Part shown: positions 17,101 through 24,439 of the stretch, piece by piece
How positions within the stretch are numbered: the stretch's first letter is position 1
Layout of the letters: each line of letters opens with the position of its first letter
Assembly (NCBI GenBank): GCA_946188345.1
Contig: CAMHUI010000020.1
Span: forward strand, 1 to 42,000
From: an uncultured Prevotellaceae bacterium
GTDB lineage: Bacteria > Bacteroidota > Bacteroidia > Bacteroidales > Bacteroidaceae
Direction of reading: 5' to 3'
DNA length: 42,000 nt
The notes under the pieces: model-generated
Database searches by the model: none
Told to the model about the DNA's origin: nothing
Seen by the model: only the letters and a program-made list of their open reading frames with translations
Program-made: the position numbers and the translations under genes

Positions 17101-17325
17101 ACCAAGGCGTTGCACAAAGGGCTGAATACCATAGAGGTTGAGGTGGTGAACAACTGGCGCAACCGACTCATCGGAGAGAAGGGAGCAGTGCCCGAAAGCG
17201 AACGTTTCACCTTCCACACCAGTAGTTCCCTAAAAGCAGACTCCGACCTGCAGGCGTCTGGATTGATAGGCCCTGTCGTCATCGAAGCCTACGACTACCG
17301 ACTGCTGAACGGGCCGACAGAGTAA
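14170..17325 (+). CDS. Secreted GH106-type alpha-L-rhamnosidase
   Basis: Predicted exo-acting alpha-L-rhamnosidase for removing rhamnose from pectic rhamnogalacturonan or similar glycans. 1051 residues from the ATG at 14170, with signal peptide MNNKLKTVLAVVLTAFTMNLQA. The N-terminal barrel half carries the GH106-typical YWYWIAGNMSKEGV and LFNCPGWSQSGGPWV. Later come EDSYETGGQNWT, TWLENYGHWGFPGEF and WAESYTCGG, which provide candidate catalytic acids. The last ~180 residues form a beta-sandwich with the GH2/GH106-like sugar-binding signature (YMDLGSVMVMAKVRVNGQYV). The frame is open further upstream to 13756, across the dtd gene, but the promoter at 14138 and the signal peptide fix the start. 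Linkage specificity is inference. Confidence 0.85.
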   Translation: MNNKLKTVLAVVLTAFTMNLQAQDALSVAEKHFTDLPESQPLAVYWYWIAGNMSKEGVVKDLEAMKRAGINRVQIGMIGEGQGTPTGPVRMFTDEWWDILHTMFKRASELGITVGLFNCPGWSQSGGPWVDESQSMRYLAMAADTIEGPMHYVNPLPEIAGKPQDVRVLAYPISVGTRAFTTQENVSTAKEIRLSASEDGIVRSLTLYPIATRATRGELFVKAADLSYNSILSFDIDRSNAQKIVGFDPLAPVTVSLPETWGREFLLKLANEGVVGRVELSDESRVERWADKTFAKMWQTPHPMWDAYMWPQQPKYKQANVLLASQVKDLSQYVKADGTLDWQVPAGRWVLMRTAMLPTGTTCSPAPKEGTGLETDKMSKRHIRAHFDNYIGKILERIPAQDRKTFKVIVEDSYETGGQNWTDDFIDDFKRTYGYDPVPFIPAMYGQVVGSEDLSDRFLWDLRRLVADEVSYNYVGGLSEVAHEHGLTTWLENYGHWGFPGEFLQYGSQSDEIAGEFWSWGDLGDIENRCASSCGHTYGKRLVWAESYTCGGSNFTQYPAMMKARGDRFYTEGINATLLHLYIQQPDDRVPGFSAWFGNEFNRHNTWFSQMDLFSDYMKRCTYLLQQGRYVADVAYFIGEDAPKMTGVRSPEIPQGYSYDYVNAEVLSTAHVEKGALVLQSGMRYRVLVLPKEDAMRPELLEKLSQLVRDGLVVVGPAPQRSPSMQGYPLCDERVKALAKAMWQPERAPLTGSVSYGQGRIYRDATLEEVFAEMRLVPDFTTADPLLPLLFIHKQLADGDFYFVSNQSDRQLTFDAAFRVKGLQAELWNPVTGERRQLPQTTSLTSATLVPMQLQPSESAFVVFRKQAGVDTPAGENFPEATLVARVETPWQIAFEEGRGGPADVKSDKLFDWSQSDDYKIKYFSGTATYTTQVKLGKLPQDKQLYMDLGSVMVMAKVRVNGQYVGGAWTAPYRVNVTKALHKGLNTIEVEVVNNWRNRLIGEKGAVPESERFTFHTSSSLKADSDLQASGLIGPVVIEAYDYRLLNGPTE

Positions 17326-17353
17326 GCACGCCTTCATGTAACGCTTCAGATAA

Positions 17354-17392
17354 GCTCCCCCGCGCCAATGGGTTCGAGGGAGTTTTCTTTTT
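17354..17392 (+). terminator. Probable terminator after the GH106 gene
   Basis: Short stem CTCCC/GGGAG (17355-17359 with 17378-17382) followed by TTTTCTTTTT, about 30 bp past the stop. Confidence 0.6.
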
Positions 17393-17457
17393 ATAATCAA
17401 GCCCTTTCCTATTGCGAAAAGCCCCTCTATATCCAGAAAAACCTATCATTTCGTAGA

Positions 17458-17567
17458 GTAAAAGATTATCTATTGCAAAGTAATAAATCATCTTTTACTC
17501 GGTAATAAATCATCTATTACTCGGTAATAAATCATCTATTACTTTGCAATAGATAGTCTTTTACTTG
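17458..17567. repeat. Array of five 22-bp quasi-palindromic units
   Basis: Units start at 17458, 17480, 17502, 17524 and 17546. The three central units are nearly identical (GTAATAAATCATCTATTAC plus 3 nt). Each contains inverted GTAATA/TATTAC arms. The outer units are reverse complements of each other: 17457-17485 pairs with 17537-17565 over 29 bp with one mismatch, so the whole array could fold as one long cruciform. There are no unique spacers, so it is not CRISPR. An 11-mer (ATTGCGAAAAG) occurs on both sides, at 17411-17421 and 17609-17619. Confidence 0.9.
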
Positions 17568-17672
17568 AAGTTTTCAGTCTTTTGCTGCCATCAAATGATG
17601 AAAATCGCATTGCGAAAAGTATTGGGAGAAAAAAACATTCTTTATTTTTGGAGGAAAATCAATTATTTTATT

Positions 17673-17680
17673 TAAATTTG
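17673..17680 (+). promoter_or_regulatory. -7 element TAAATTTG upstream of the 668-residue secreted protein gene
   Basis: Exact TAnnTTTG match 27 bp before the ATG at 17708, with TTTG at 17647-17650 upstream (22-bp spacing, slightly long). Confidence 0.6.
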
Positions 17681-17707
17681 CAGTCAAGTTCCTAAATCTA
17701 TAAACCA

Positions 17708-19714
17708 ATGAAAGATAAAACACTTCGTTTACTCTTATTAATGATTTTGCTTGCTGTCAATTCAGCAGTAGCAGCCAATGCAGCTCAGATAAAGAGCCAC
17801 ATCAGTATTAAGCAACCGGGCAACCCCGCCGTGACCTACGACCTGCAGACGACTCCGCCTGAGGCCCTTCCGCTGGTGGTCACTACAAGGCAGGTGGCAG
17901 CGGGCAACGAAACCATTTACGAGGTTACCGTCAAGGCGCGCCAGCAGACCGTCTACTTCAACTTCGGAGCAGAGCTGGCCACCAGCTATCGCTCGGCCGA
18001 CTGCGAATACTATCTGCCGGGGTTCTGGTACCATCGCAACCTGCGGTCGCCGAAAGAGGCCCCCTCGTTCCATACGTCGAAGAGCTGGAACTTCCGCGAG
18101 GACCGCATGTCGGCACCCTTGACCAGCGTCTATAATATGGAGACAGGCGATGGATGGGGCGTGCTGAGACTGCTCGACACGGCGGCAGACGCGCTGACCT
18201 GCCACCAGTCGGGCGAGGAGATTCTCTCTGGCGAGAGCTCTGTGGGCTATCTGGGATTTGACGGCGAACAGACGGAGGTAGAACTCTGCTTCGGCTATCC
18301 CTATATAGAGACGCCTAAGCGCTATATCCGCAAGCTGACGCTCATCCCGCCTATCACCACCTTTGCCCGCCTGAAGGCCGGCGAGAGTAAGACAATTCGC
18401 TGGAGGGTGAAAAGGCTGGCAGCCAACGACTATGCCTCCTTCGTCAGCCAGATGTGGGAATACTGTTTCGACGTGATGGATCCTCAACCCGTCAAGCCCC
18501 TCTATTCACCGGAAGAGATGAAAGCACAGATGGCCAACTATTTCCGTCGGGCCTATGTGGATCGCTACCCCCTTAAATACCATTCTGGCCATGGACTGCA
18601 CATCGAACGTTGTGAGCCGGCGCCTATCATCCAGGTGGGTTTCTGCGGCAGGGTGCTGCTGAACGCCTTCAATGCCATAGAATACGGCGAGCAGACCGCC
18701 CAGAAAGACTTGGCAGACAACGGACAAGCCATCATGGAAAGCTTCCTGAAGCATGGCTTCACTCAGGCCGGATACTTCTACGACGACATCAACTACAACA
18801 TCGGCGTGCCCGACGACAATGCCGTAGTGCACAGCATCCGCCAGCAGTCGGAGGCCATCTATGCCGTGTTGCTCTATCTGAAATATGAGAAGGAGCAGGG
18901 TCGCCGGCACACCGAATGGGAACAGCGCATACACCGTCTGCTCGACAACCTGCTGGGCCTGTTGAAGGATGACGGCCACTATGCCCGCAAGTTCCACGAC
19001 GACGGCAGCGACATCGACAGCAGCGGAGGCTCTACACCCTCTGCCACATCGGCCCTCGTCATGGGCTACAGGTACTTCGGGGACAAGCATTACCTTGCCG
19101 CAGCCAAACACACCGTGGACTATCTCGAGCAGAACATTATCTCGAAAAGCGACTATTTCTCGTCTACGCTCGATGCCAACTGCGAAGACAAAGAGGCCGC
19201 CATCGCTGCCGTCACAGCTACCTATTACCTGGCCAAGGTGACCCGGGGCAAAGAGCAACAGCACTATATTGACCTCTGCAGGCAGGCGGCCTATTTTGCC
19301 CTGTCGTGGTACTATCTCTGGGATATTCCCTATGCACCGGGACAGATGTTGGGTGACCTCGGGCTGAAGACACGCGGATGGGGCAACGTGTCGGTGGAAA
19401 ACAACTGTGCTGACGTCTTCGTGTTTGAGCTGGCACATATTGTCGACTGGCTCGGAAAGACCTGCAACGAACCACGCTTCACCCGTATGAACACCCTCAT
19501 CAACTCATCCCTCAACCAGCTGCTGCCCGTGAAAGGGCGCCTCTGCGGCATTGCCGTCGAAGGCTTCTATCCGGAATTTATTCAGAGCACCGACTGGGAC
19601 TATGGAAAGAACGGGCGGGGCTTCTATAATGATATCTTTGCTCCAGGCTGGGCAACGGCATCGCTGTGGGAGCTTTATTCACCAAACCGCACCGACCACT
19701 TCCTGGAAAAATAA
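17708..19714 (+). CDS. Secreted protein, probable alpha/alpha-toroid glycan-active enzyme
   Basis: 668 residues with a signal peptide (MKDKTLRLLLLMILLAVNSA). I do not recognise the exact family. Residues ~28-250 look like a beta-sandwich rich in aromatic and polar strands. Residues ~290-650 are helical, with pairs such as EAIYAVLLYLKYEKEQG and AAKHTVDYLEQNI that suggest an (alpha/alpha)6 toroid of the six-hairpin glycosidase or lyase kind. Conserved-looking acidic and aromatic clusters are YFYDDINYN, DDGSDIDSSGG and QSTDWDYG, any of which could line an active site. It follows the GH106 gene after a terminator and repeat array and has its own promoter. A role in plant-glycan breakdown is inference from context. 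Confidence 0.7.
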   Translation: MKDKTLRLLLLMILLAVNSAVAANAAQIKSHISIKQPGNPAVTYDLQTTPPEALPLVVTTRQVAAGNETIYEVTVKARQQTVYFNFGAELATSYRSADCEYYLPGFWYHRNLRSPKEAPSFHTSKSWNFREDRMSAPLTSVYNMETGDGWGVLRLLDTAADALTCHQSGEEILSGESSVGYLGFDGEQTEVELCFGYPYIETPKRYIRKLTLIPPITTFARLKAGESKTIRWRVKRLAANDYASFVSQMWEYCFDVMDPQPVKPLYSPEEMKAQMANYFRRAYVDRYPLKYHSGHGLHIERCEPAPIIQVGFCGRVLLNAFNAIEYGEQTAQKDLADNGQAIMESFLKHGFTQAGYFYDDINYNIGVPDDNAVVHSIRQQSEAIYAVLLYLKYEKEQGRRHTEWEQRIHRLLDNLLGLLKDDGHYARKFHDDGSDIDSSGGSTPSATSALVMGYRYFGDKHYLAAAKHTVDYLEQNIISKSDYFSSTLDANCEDKEAAIAAVTATYYLAKVTRGKEQQHYIDLCRQAAYFALSWYYLWDIPYAPGQMLGDLGLKTRGWGNVSVENNCADVFVFELAHIVDWLGKTCNEPRFTRMNTLINSSLNQLLPVKGRLCGIAVEGFYPEFIQSTDWDYGKNGRGFYNDIFAPGWATASLWELYSPNRTDHFLEK

Positions 19715-19785
19715 CGTGCCAAAAACGTGTTCTCAAGAACCATCATCCTGAGCATCACACAGCAATAAAAAGGTAGAAAAAAAGA

Positions 19786-19818
19786 AAACCTTCAGGGCAT
19801 CGTCTCTGAAGGTTTTTT
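19786..19818. terminator. Bidirectional terminator between convergent genes
   Basis: 10-bp stem AAACCTTCAG/CTGAAGGTTT around a 10-nt loop, with TTTTTTT on the plus side and an A-rich flank that gives T-rich sequence on the minus side. It serves the 668-residue gene and uvrC. Confidence 0.85.
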
Positions 19819-21659
19819 TAGGCTTCCACGTCCGGATGGAAGTGTTGATAGATGACTGCGGCTTTCTTGTTGCCAAGCAACCCAGTAAGCTGTTGTAAAT
19901 CAGCTTCTTTTATGTGTTTCATTGTCTTAAACCTTTTCAAGAGGGCATCGCGGCTCTTGGGGCCGATGCCCTGGATGTCGTCGAGCTCGCTGTGCAGGGC
20001 GTGCTTGCTACGCTTGTCACGATGGAAGGTGATGGCGTAGCGGTGGACCTCATCTTGTAGGCGGGTAAGGACATGAAACAGCTCGCTGTCTGTCTTGATA
20101 CCAATGGTCTGGGGCGGGTTGCCGAAGAGCAATTCATTGGTGCGGTGGCGGTCGTCCTTGGCCAGTCCGGCAATAGGTATCTGCAGACCTAATTCTCCTT
20201 CAACAACCTCGCGGACAACCGACATCTGTCCCTGTCCGCCGTCGGTAATAATAAGGTCGGGTAGGGGGGTGCCTTCCTCTATCATCCGACTATACCGACG
20301 CCGCACCACTTCCTGCATTGAGGCATAGTCGTCGGGGCCTTCAACGGTCTTGATGTTATACTTTCGGTAGTCTTTTTTTGAAGGCTTCATGGCCTTGAAG
20401 ACGACGCATCCTGCCACGGCGTAGGTACCGGAGATGTTGGAGTTGTCGAAGCATTCAATCTGATAGGGCATCTTCTCTAAGCCGAGCTTCTGTTGAAGTT
20501 CCTTCATCAGACGCGTTTGTTTCTGTTCTGGATTGAGCTTTTCTGCCTGCTTCAGACGGTCGAACTTATACTGCTTTCCATTCATCTCTGAAAGGTCCAG
20601 CAAGTGCTTCTTATCGCCTCGCTGAGGGACGAAAAACTCAGCGTCGGGCAAGTGCCAACCCATCTCAAACGGGACGATAATCTCCTTAGCCGAGCTCTTG
20701 AAACGCTCACGAATCTCCGGAATGGCGGTCAGCAGCAGTTCCTCGTCGCTTTCGTCGAGTTTGCGCTTGTATTCAAAGGTAAAGCTCTGGGTGATGGTGC
20801 CGTTCTTCACGTGGATGTAGTTGATGAAGGCATTCGTCTGGGCATCATCATCGGTTATCGTGAAGACGTCGACGTCGGTAATTGTATGGCTGACAACTTC
20901 GCTCTTTGAAACGAAATTCTCAATCGTCAGGTACTGCTGTTTGATTTGTTCTGCCTCCTCAAATCTCAGTTCCTCTGCCTTTTGCAGCATCTCCTCGTGC
21001 AACATCTTCAGCACCTCCCTGGTGTTTCCTTTCAGTATTTCTCGGGCCTGAGCGATATGTTGTTGATATTCTTCAAACGATTGTTTCCCGACACATGGGC
21101 CCTTGCAGTTGTGTATGTGATACTCCAGGCAAGGCTTGTATTTGCCCTGAAGCACGCCTTCTTTTGTAATCGGCATCCTGCAAGTGCGTGGTTTGCATAC
21201 TTTCTTGATTAAATCCAAGACGGTATACATGCTGCCAATGTGGCTGTAGGGGCCATAAAACGTGCCGAATTTCTTGTTGATGGTGCGTGTTTTGAAGATA
21301 CGGGGGAAGTATTCGTTAGTGATGCAGATGCTGGGGTAGGTCTTGCCGTCTTTTAAGAGTACATTATACCTGGGGTTATATTTCTTGATGAGGCTGTTTT
21401 CCAGCAGTAAGGCATCTTCTTCGGTGTTGACCACGGTATAGCTGATGTCCCAGATCTTGCTTACCAAAACCTTAGTCTTGAAGCGGTCTACCTCCTTGTG
21501 AAAGTAGGACGAAACGCGGTTTTTCAGGTTCTTAGCCTTACCAACATAGATAATGATATGCTGGTCGTCGTAGAACTGATAGCTTCCCGGTTTTTCGGGA
21601 AGGCTCAGTACTATTCCTTTCAGGCGTTCTAACCTCGTTTCGTTCTCTTGTTTGGTCAT
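19818..21659 (-). CDS. uvrC: Excinuclease ABC subunit C
   Basis: Dual-incision nuclease of nucleotide excision repair that acts with UvrB. 613 residues. The GIY-YIG nuclease for the 3' cut is at about 25-50 (GSYQFY ... YVGKAKNLKNR). The UVR domain that contacts UvrB is near 200-240, with alternating Glu/Lys (LQKAEELRFEEAEQIKQQ). The RNase H-like 5'-incision domain contains ECFDNSNISGT and LIITDGGQGQ. The C-terminal helix-hairpin-helix pair includes IQGIGPKSRDALLKRF. It follows apt by 77 bp, and that gap holds a parS site. Confidence 0.97.
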   Translation of the reverse strand: MTKQENETRLERLKGIVLSLPEKPGSYQFYDDQHIIIYVGKAKNLKNRVSSYFHKEVDRFKTKVLVSKIWDISYTVVNTEEDALLLENSLIKKYNPRYNVLLKDGKTYPSICITNEYFPRIFKTRTINKKFGTFYGPYSHIGSMYTVLDLIKKVCKPRTCRMPITKEGVLQGKYKPCLEYHIHNCKGPCVGKQSFEEYQQHIAQAREILKGNTREVLKMLHEEMLQKAEELRFEEAEQIKQQYLTIENFVSKSEVVSHTITDVDVFTITDDDAQTNAFINYIHVKNGTITQSFTFEYKRKLDESDEELLLTAIPEIRERFKSSAKEIIVPFEMGWHLPDAEFFVPQRGDKKHLLDLSEMNGKQYKFDRLKQAEKLNPEQKQTRLMKELQQKLGLEKMPYQIECFDNSNISGTYAVAGCVVFKAMKPSKKDYRKYNIKTVEGPDDYASMQEVVRRRYSRMIEEGTPLPDLIITDGGQGQMSVVREVVEGELGLQIPIAGLAKDDRHRTNELLFGNPPQTIGIKTDSELFHVLTRLQDEVHRYAITFHRDKRSKHALHSELDDIQGIGPKSRDALLKRFKTMKHIKEADLQQLTGLLGNKKAAVIYQHFHPDVEA

Positions 21660-21675
21660 CAGGCTACTTCTTTAT

Positions 21676-21691
21676 TGTTTCACGTGAAACG
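21676..21691. other. parS-like ParB-binding site 1 (apt-uvrC gap)
   Basis: TGTTTCACGTGAAACG matches the ParB/Spo0J site consensus TGTTTCACGTGAAACA at 15 of 16 positions. The 14-bp palindrome GTTTCACGTGAAAC is at 21677-21690. It lies in the gap between apt and uvrC, 18 bp upstream of the uvrC ATG. Confidence 0.85.
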
Positions 21692-21736
21692 TTTCGCGCA
21701 AACCTCTTTGTCTTTCGTACTTTACGTGGCGTTTTC

Positions 21737-22267
21737 TTAGATTTGAATAAGGGAAGTCACCTCAACGTCGCTGTCAAAGGCATCGCGTCCGTTCAGACCC
21801 TCGTTTACCAATTCTATAATGAAGTTGCAATAAATCTTCTTGGGATTGAACTTTCTGACCAAATCGCAAGCTGCCTTCATGGTTCCTCCTGTGGCAAGCA
21901 GGTCGTCATGGAGCAGGACCACATCGTTTTCATCGATAGCATCTCTGTGGATTTCTATAGTGTCAATGCCATATTCCTTGGCGTAACTTTGCTGGACCGT
22001 ATCGCAAGGTAGCTTTCCGGGTTTGCGACAAAGCACGATTCCTGCATTTAATCGGGCGGCAACGGCCGACGACATCACGAACCCGCGGCTTTCTATACCT
22101 ACAATCTTCGTGATACCCTTGTCTTTGTACAGATTGAACATCTCATCGCTGATGATTTTTACACATTCTGCATTCTTGAACAGGGTTGTAACGTCTCTGA
22201 AATTAACCCCTTTAATCGGCCAATCTGGAATGCAACGCAGATTGTCGAGAAGAATCTGATTGTTCAT
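21737..22267 (-). CDS. apt: Adenine phosphoribosyltransferase
   Basis: Purine salvage enzyme that makes AMP from adenine and PRPP. 176 residues. The PRPP-binding loop VVLLHDDLLATGGTM is at 116-130, with the family's usual V-D-D replaced by H-D-D. The hood and base-binding parts are IVGIESRGFV and PWPIKGVNFRD-like (PDWPIKGVNFRD). The open frame continues 50 codons upstream through the parS site into the mnmG end, but the ATG at 22267 gives the normal N-terminus. It sits between mnmG (38-bp gap) and uvrC (77-bp gap) on the same strand. Confidence 0.95.
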   Translation of the reverse strand: MNNQILLDNLRCIPDWPIKGVNFRDVTTLFKNAECVKIISDEMFNLYKDKGITKIVGIESRGFVMSSAVAARLNAGIVLCRKPGKLPCDTVQQSYAKEYGIDTIEIHRDAIDENDVVLLHDDLLATGGTMKAACDLVRKFNPKKIYCNFIIELVNEGLNGRDAFDSDVEVTSLIQI

Positions 22268-22291
22268 TATTACTGTTGTTTTAAAACTATT

Positions 22292-22307
22292 TGTTTCACG
22301 TGAAACT
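22292..22307. other. parS-like ParB-binding site 2 (overlaps mnmG stop)
   Basis: TGTTTCACGTGAAACT matches the parS consensus at 15 of 16 positions, with the 14-bp palindrome at 22293-22306. The last bases form part of the mnmG stop codon (22306-22308). It is 616 bp from site 1. Confidence 0.85.
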
Positions 22308-24195
22308 ATCTTCCTAAGAGGACCAAAAGAACGTTGATGTCCGACGGTGAAACGCCGGGAATTCGACTTGCTTGTGCTAATGTTTCCGGATCTATTTTCG
22401 TCAGTTTCTGTCGACACTCAGTTGAGAGCTCGTGCAGTTCATTATAATGAAAGCGACCCTTGATCCGGATGTTCTCCAGACGGTGCATCTTGTCGGCCAC
22501 CAGTTGCTCTCGTTCGATGTACCCTTTATATTTGATTTTGATTTCTGCTGCCTCGGCGATTTCCTGCTTTCTGTTGGGCGAGTCTTCCAAGGTTTCCTTC
22601 AGCCCAGGAATGATTTCTGCCAGGTTGTGTATGGTTACTTGTGGTCGCGCTATGAGGTCTGCTATCTTACATCCGAACTGCAACGGAGTGGTGCCGATGG
22701 CTTCCAGTGCAGAATTGATTTCTCTCGGTTTTACCGGAGTGTTTTCGCAGAAGTGGAGTATTCGTCCTATTTGTTCTTTCTTGTCTATCCACCAGTCGAG
22801 TCTTTCCTTTCTGGCGAGACCGAGTTGGTAGGCTTTTTCGGTGAGTCTTTCGTCAGCATTGTCTTGACGTAGGAGTATACGGTATTCAGCTCGTGACGTG
22901 AACATGCGGTATGGTTCGTCAACACCTTTGGTCACAAGGTCGTCTATGAGTACGCCAATGTAGGCTTCGTCGCGGTTAAGAATGAATGTAGACTCGCTCC
23001 TTTCACTTGCTGCGTTGCCTGCTTTGATGGCTGCATTGATGCCTGCAAGTGTTCCCTGTCCGCCAGCTTCTTCGTAACCTGTCGTACCATTCACCTGTCC
23101 GGCAAAGAAAAGACCGCTAACAACCTTTGATTCCAGTGAATGGTTCAGTTGAGTGGGGTCGAAGAAATCGTATTCGATAGCATAGCCTGGCCTGTAGATT
23201 TTTGCTTCCCGTAGTGCCGGAATCTGGTGAAGGGCTTCCAGTTGGATGTCAATGGGCATGCTTGAAGAGAAGCCATTTAGATACATTTCATTGGTATCTG
23301 TTCCCTCGGGTTCCAGGAAGAGCGGGTGTTGCTCGCGGTCGGGGAAGGTGACCAGCTTGGTTTCTATTGACGGGCAGTAGCGTGGTCCGATGGATTGTAT
23401 CTGCCCGTTGTATAAAGGAGAATCTTCCAGTCCGGAACGGAGTATCTCATGTACCTTGGCGTTGGTATTGAGCGTCCAGCAGGGTAGCTGCTTCAAAGGC
23501 CTTGCGACGCCCATATATGAGAACATGTGGTAGTCGGTTTCCCCTGGCTGTTCTTCACAGTCTTCGAAGTGGACAGAGCGGCGGTCGATGCGCACGGGTG
23601 TTCCTGTTTTCATGCGGAGTGACCTGATGCCATGTCGCGTGATGCTCTCGGTGAAGTGTTCTACAGCAGGCTCTGCGATGCGGCCGCCACGCACTTGTTT
23701 GCGTCCTATGTGCAGGAGTCCGTTGAGGAATGTTCCCGCTGTGATGATGATAGCCTTTGCTCTGATTTCCACGCCCCAGATGGTTCGCACGCCGACGGCT
23801 TCTCCATTTTCTACAAGCAGCTCGTCAGCCTGGTCTTGCCAGATGTCCAATCGGTCGGTTTCATCGAGAGTTTGTCGCCATTTCCAGATGAACTTTTCGC
23901 GGTCACACTGCGCCCTTGGGCTCCACACGGCGGGCCCTTTTCCTCGGTTGAGCATACGAAACTGGATGGCGGTGGCGTCGGTTACCAACCCCATCTGTCC
24001 GCCCAACGCATCAATCTCGCGGACGATCTGTCCCTTGGCGATGCCTCCCACGGCGGGGTTGCATGACATCTGGGCAATCTTGTTCATATCCATCGTTACC
24101 AGACAGGTCTGTGCTCCCATGTTGGCTGCCGCAGTAGCAGCCTCGCATCCGGCATGTCCGCCGCCGATAACAATGACGTCGTAATTCAGAACCAT
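22306..24195 (-). CDS. mnmG: tRNA uridine-5-carboxymethylaminomethyl modification enzyme MnmG
   Basis: FAD- and NADH-dependent subunit of the MnmE-MnmG complex, which modifies wobble U34 in tRNAs. 629 residues from the ATG at 24195. The FAD-binding Rossmann motif GGGHAG is at 11-16, followed by the family signatures SCNPAVGGIAKGQIVREIDALGG-like (SCNPAVGGIAKG, then REIDALGG) and GTFLNG. The C-terminal helical domain for MnmE and tRNA binding ends RIPGVSPSDINVLLVLLGR-like (GVSPSDINVLLVLLGR). The upstream open frame to 24294 crosses a TAACTTTG promoter, so it is not coding. mnmE is not in the window. Confidence 0.97.
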   Translation of the reverse strand: MVLNYDVIVIGGGHAGCEAATAAANMGAQTCLVTMDMNKIAQMSCNPAVGGIAKGQIVREIDALGGQMGLVTDATAIQFRMLNRGKGPAVWSPRAQCDREKFIWKWRQTLDETDRLDIWQDQADELLVENGEAVGVRTIWGVEIRAKAIIITAGTFLNGLLHIGRKQVRGGRIAEPAVEHFTESITRHGIRSLRMKTGTPVRIDRRSVHFEDCEEQPGETDYHMFSYMGVARPLKQLPCWTLNTNAKVHEILRSGLEDSPLYNGQIQSIGPRYCPSIETKLVTFPDREQHPLFLEPEGTDTNEMYLNGFSSSMPIDIQLEALHQIPALREAKIYRPGYAIEYDFFDPTQLNHSLESKVVSGLFFAGQVNGTTGYEEAGGQGTLAGINAAIKAGNAASERSESTFILNRDEAYIGVLIDDLVTKGVDEPYRMFTSRAEYRILLRQDNADERLTEKAYQLGLARKERLDWWIDKKEQIGRILHFCENTPVKPREINSALEAIGTTPLQFGCKIADLIARPQVTIHNLAEIIPGLKETLEDSPNRKQEIAEAAEIKIKYKGYIEREQLVADKMHRLENIRIKGRFHYNELHELSTECRQKLTKIDPETLAQASRIPGVSPSDINVLLVLLGR

Positions 24196-24213
24196 TTCTT
24201 TGTTTTTACGATG

Positions 24214-24246
24214 CAAAGTTACTAAAAGTTCCTTAAAAACAGCAAG
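24214..24246 (-). promoter_or_regulatory. mnmG promoter, CTTG-N21-TAACTTTG
   Basis: Minus strand: -7 TAACTTTG at 24214-24221, 18 bp before the ATG, and CTTG at 24243-24246, 21 bp further upstream. It likely drives mnmG-apt-uvrC. Confidence 0.65.
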
Positions 24247-24408
24247 TTTTATAATGACTTTTCGTGATGATAGTGAAAAAACACAGCACATCACTTTAAG
24301 TTTGCCAGAGGGAGTTCAATAATCAGCAGGCGTTTTAACCAAGAGGCTTCAAAAGTTTAATAATCTTAAATTAAACGGCAAAGACCACATTTTTCCTTGG
24401 ATTATTAT

Positions 24409-24416
24409 TAATTTTG
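24409..24416 (+). promoter_or_regulatory. -7 element TAATTTTG for the DUF4091 protein gene
   Basis: Exact TAnnTTTG match 23 bp before the ATG at 24440. No -33 TTTG at the right spacing. Confidence 0.55.
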
Positions 24417-24439
24417 TAGCTTACAAACCTAATTACATT

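Noticed and set aside
17458..17567. CRISPR array
   Set aside because: Units are contiguous and near-identical with no variable spacers, and no cas gene is present.
20800..20818. TTCACGTGGA inside uvrC as a parS site
   Set aside because: Few matches outside the CACGTG core; coding constraint explains it.
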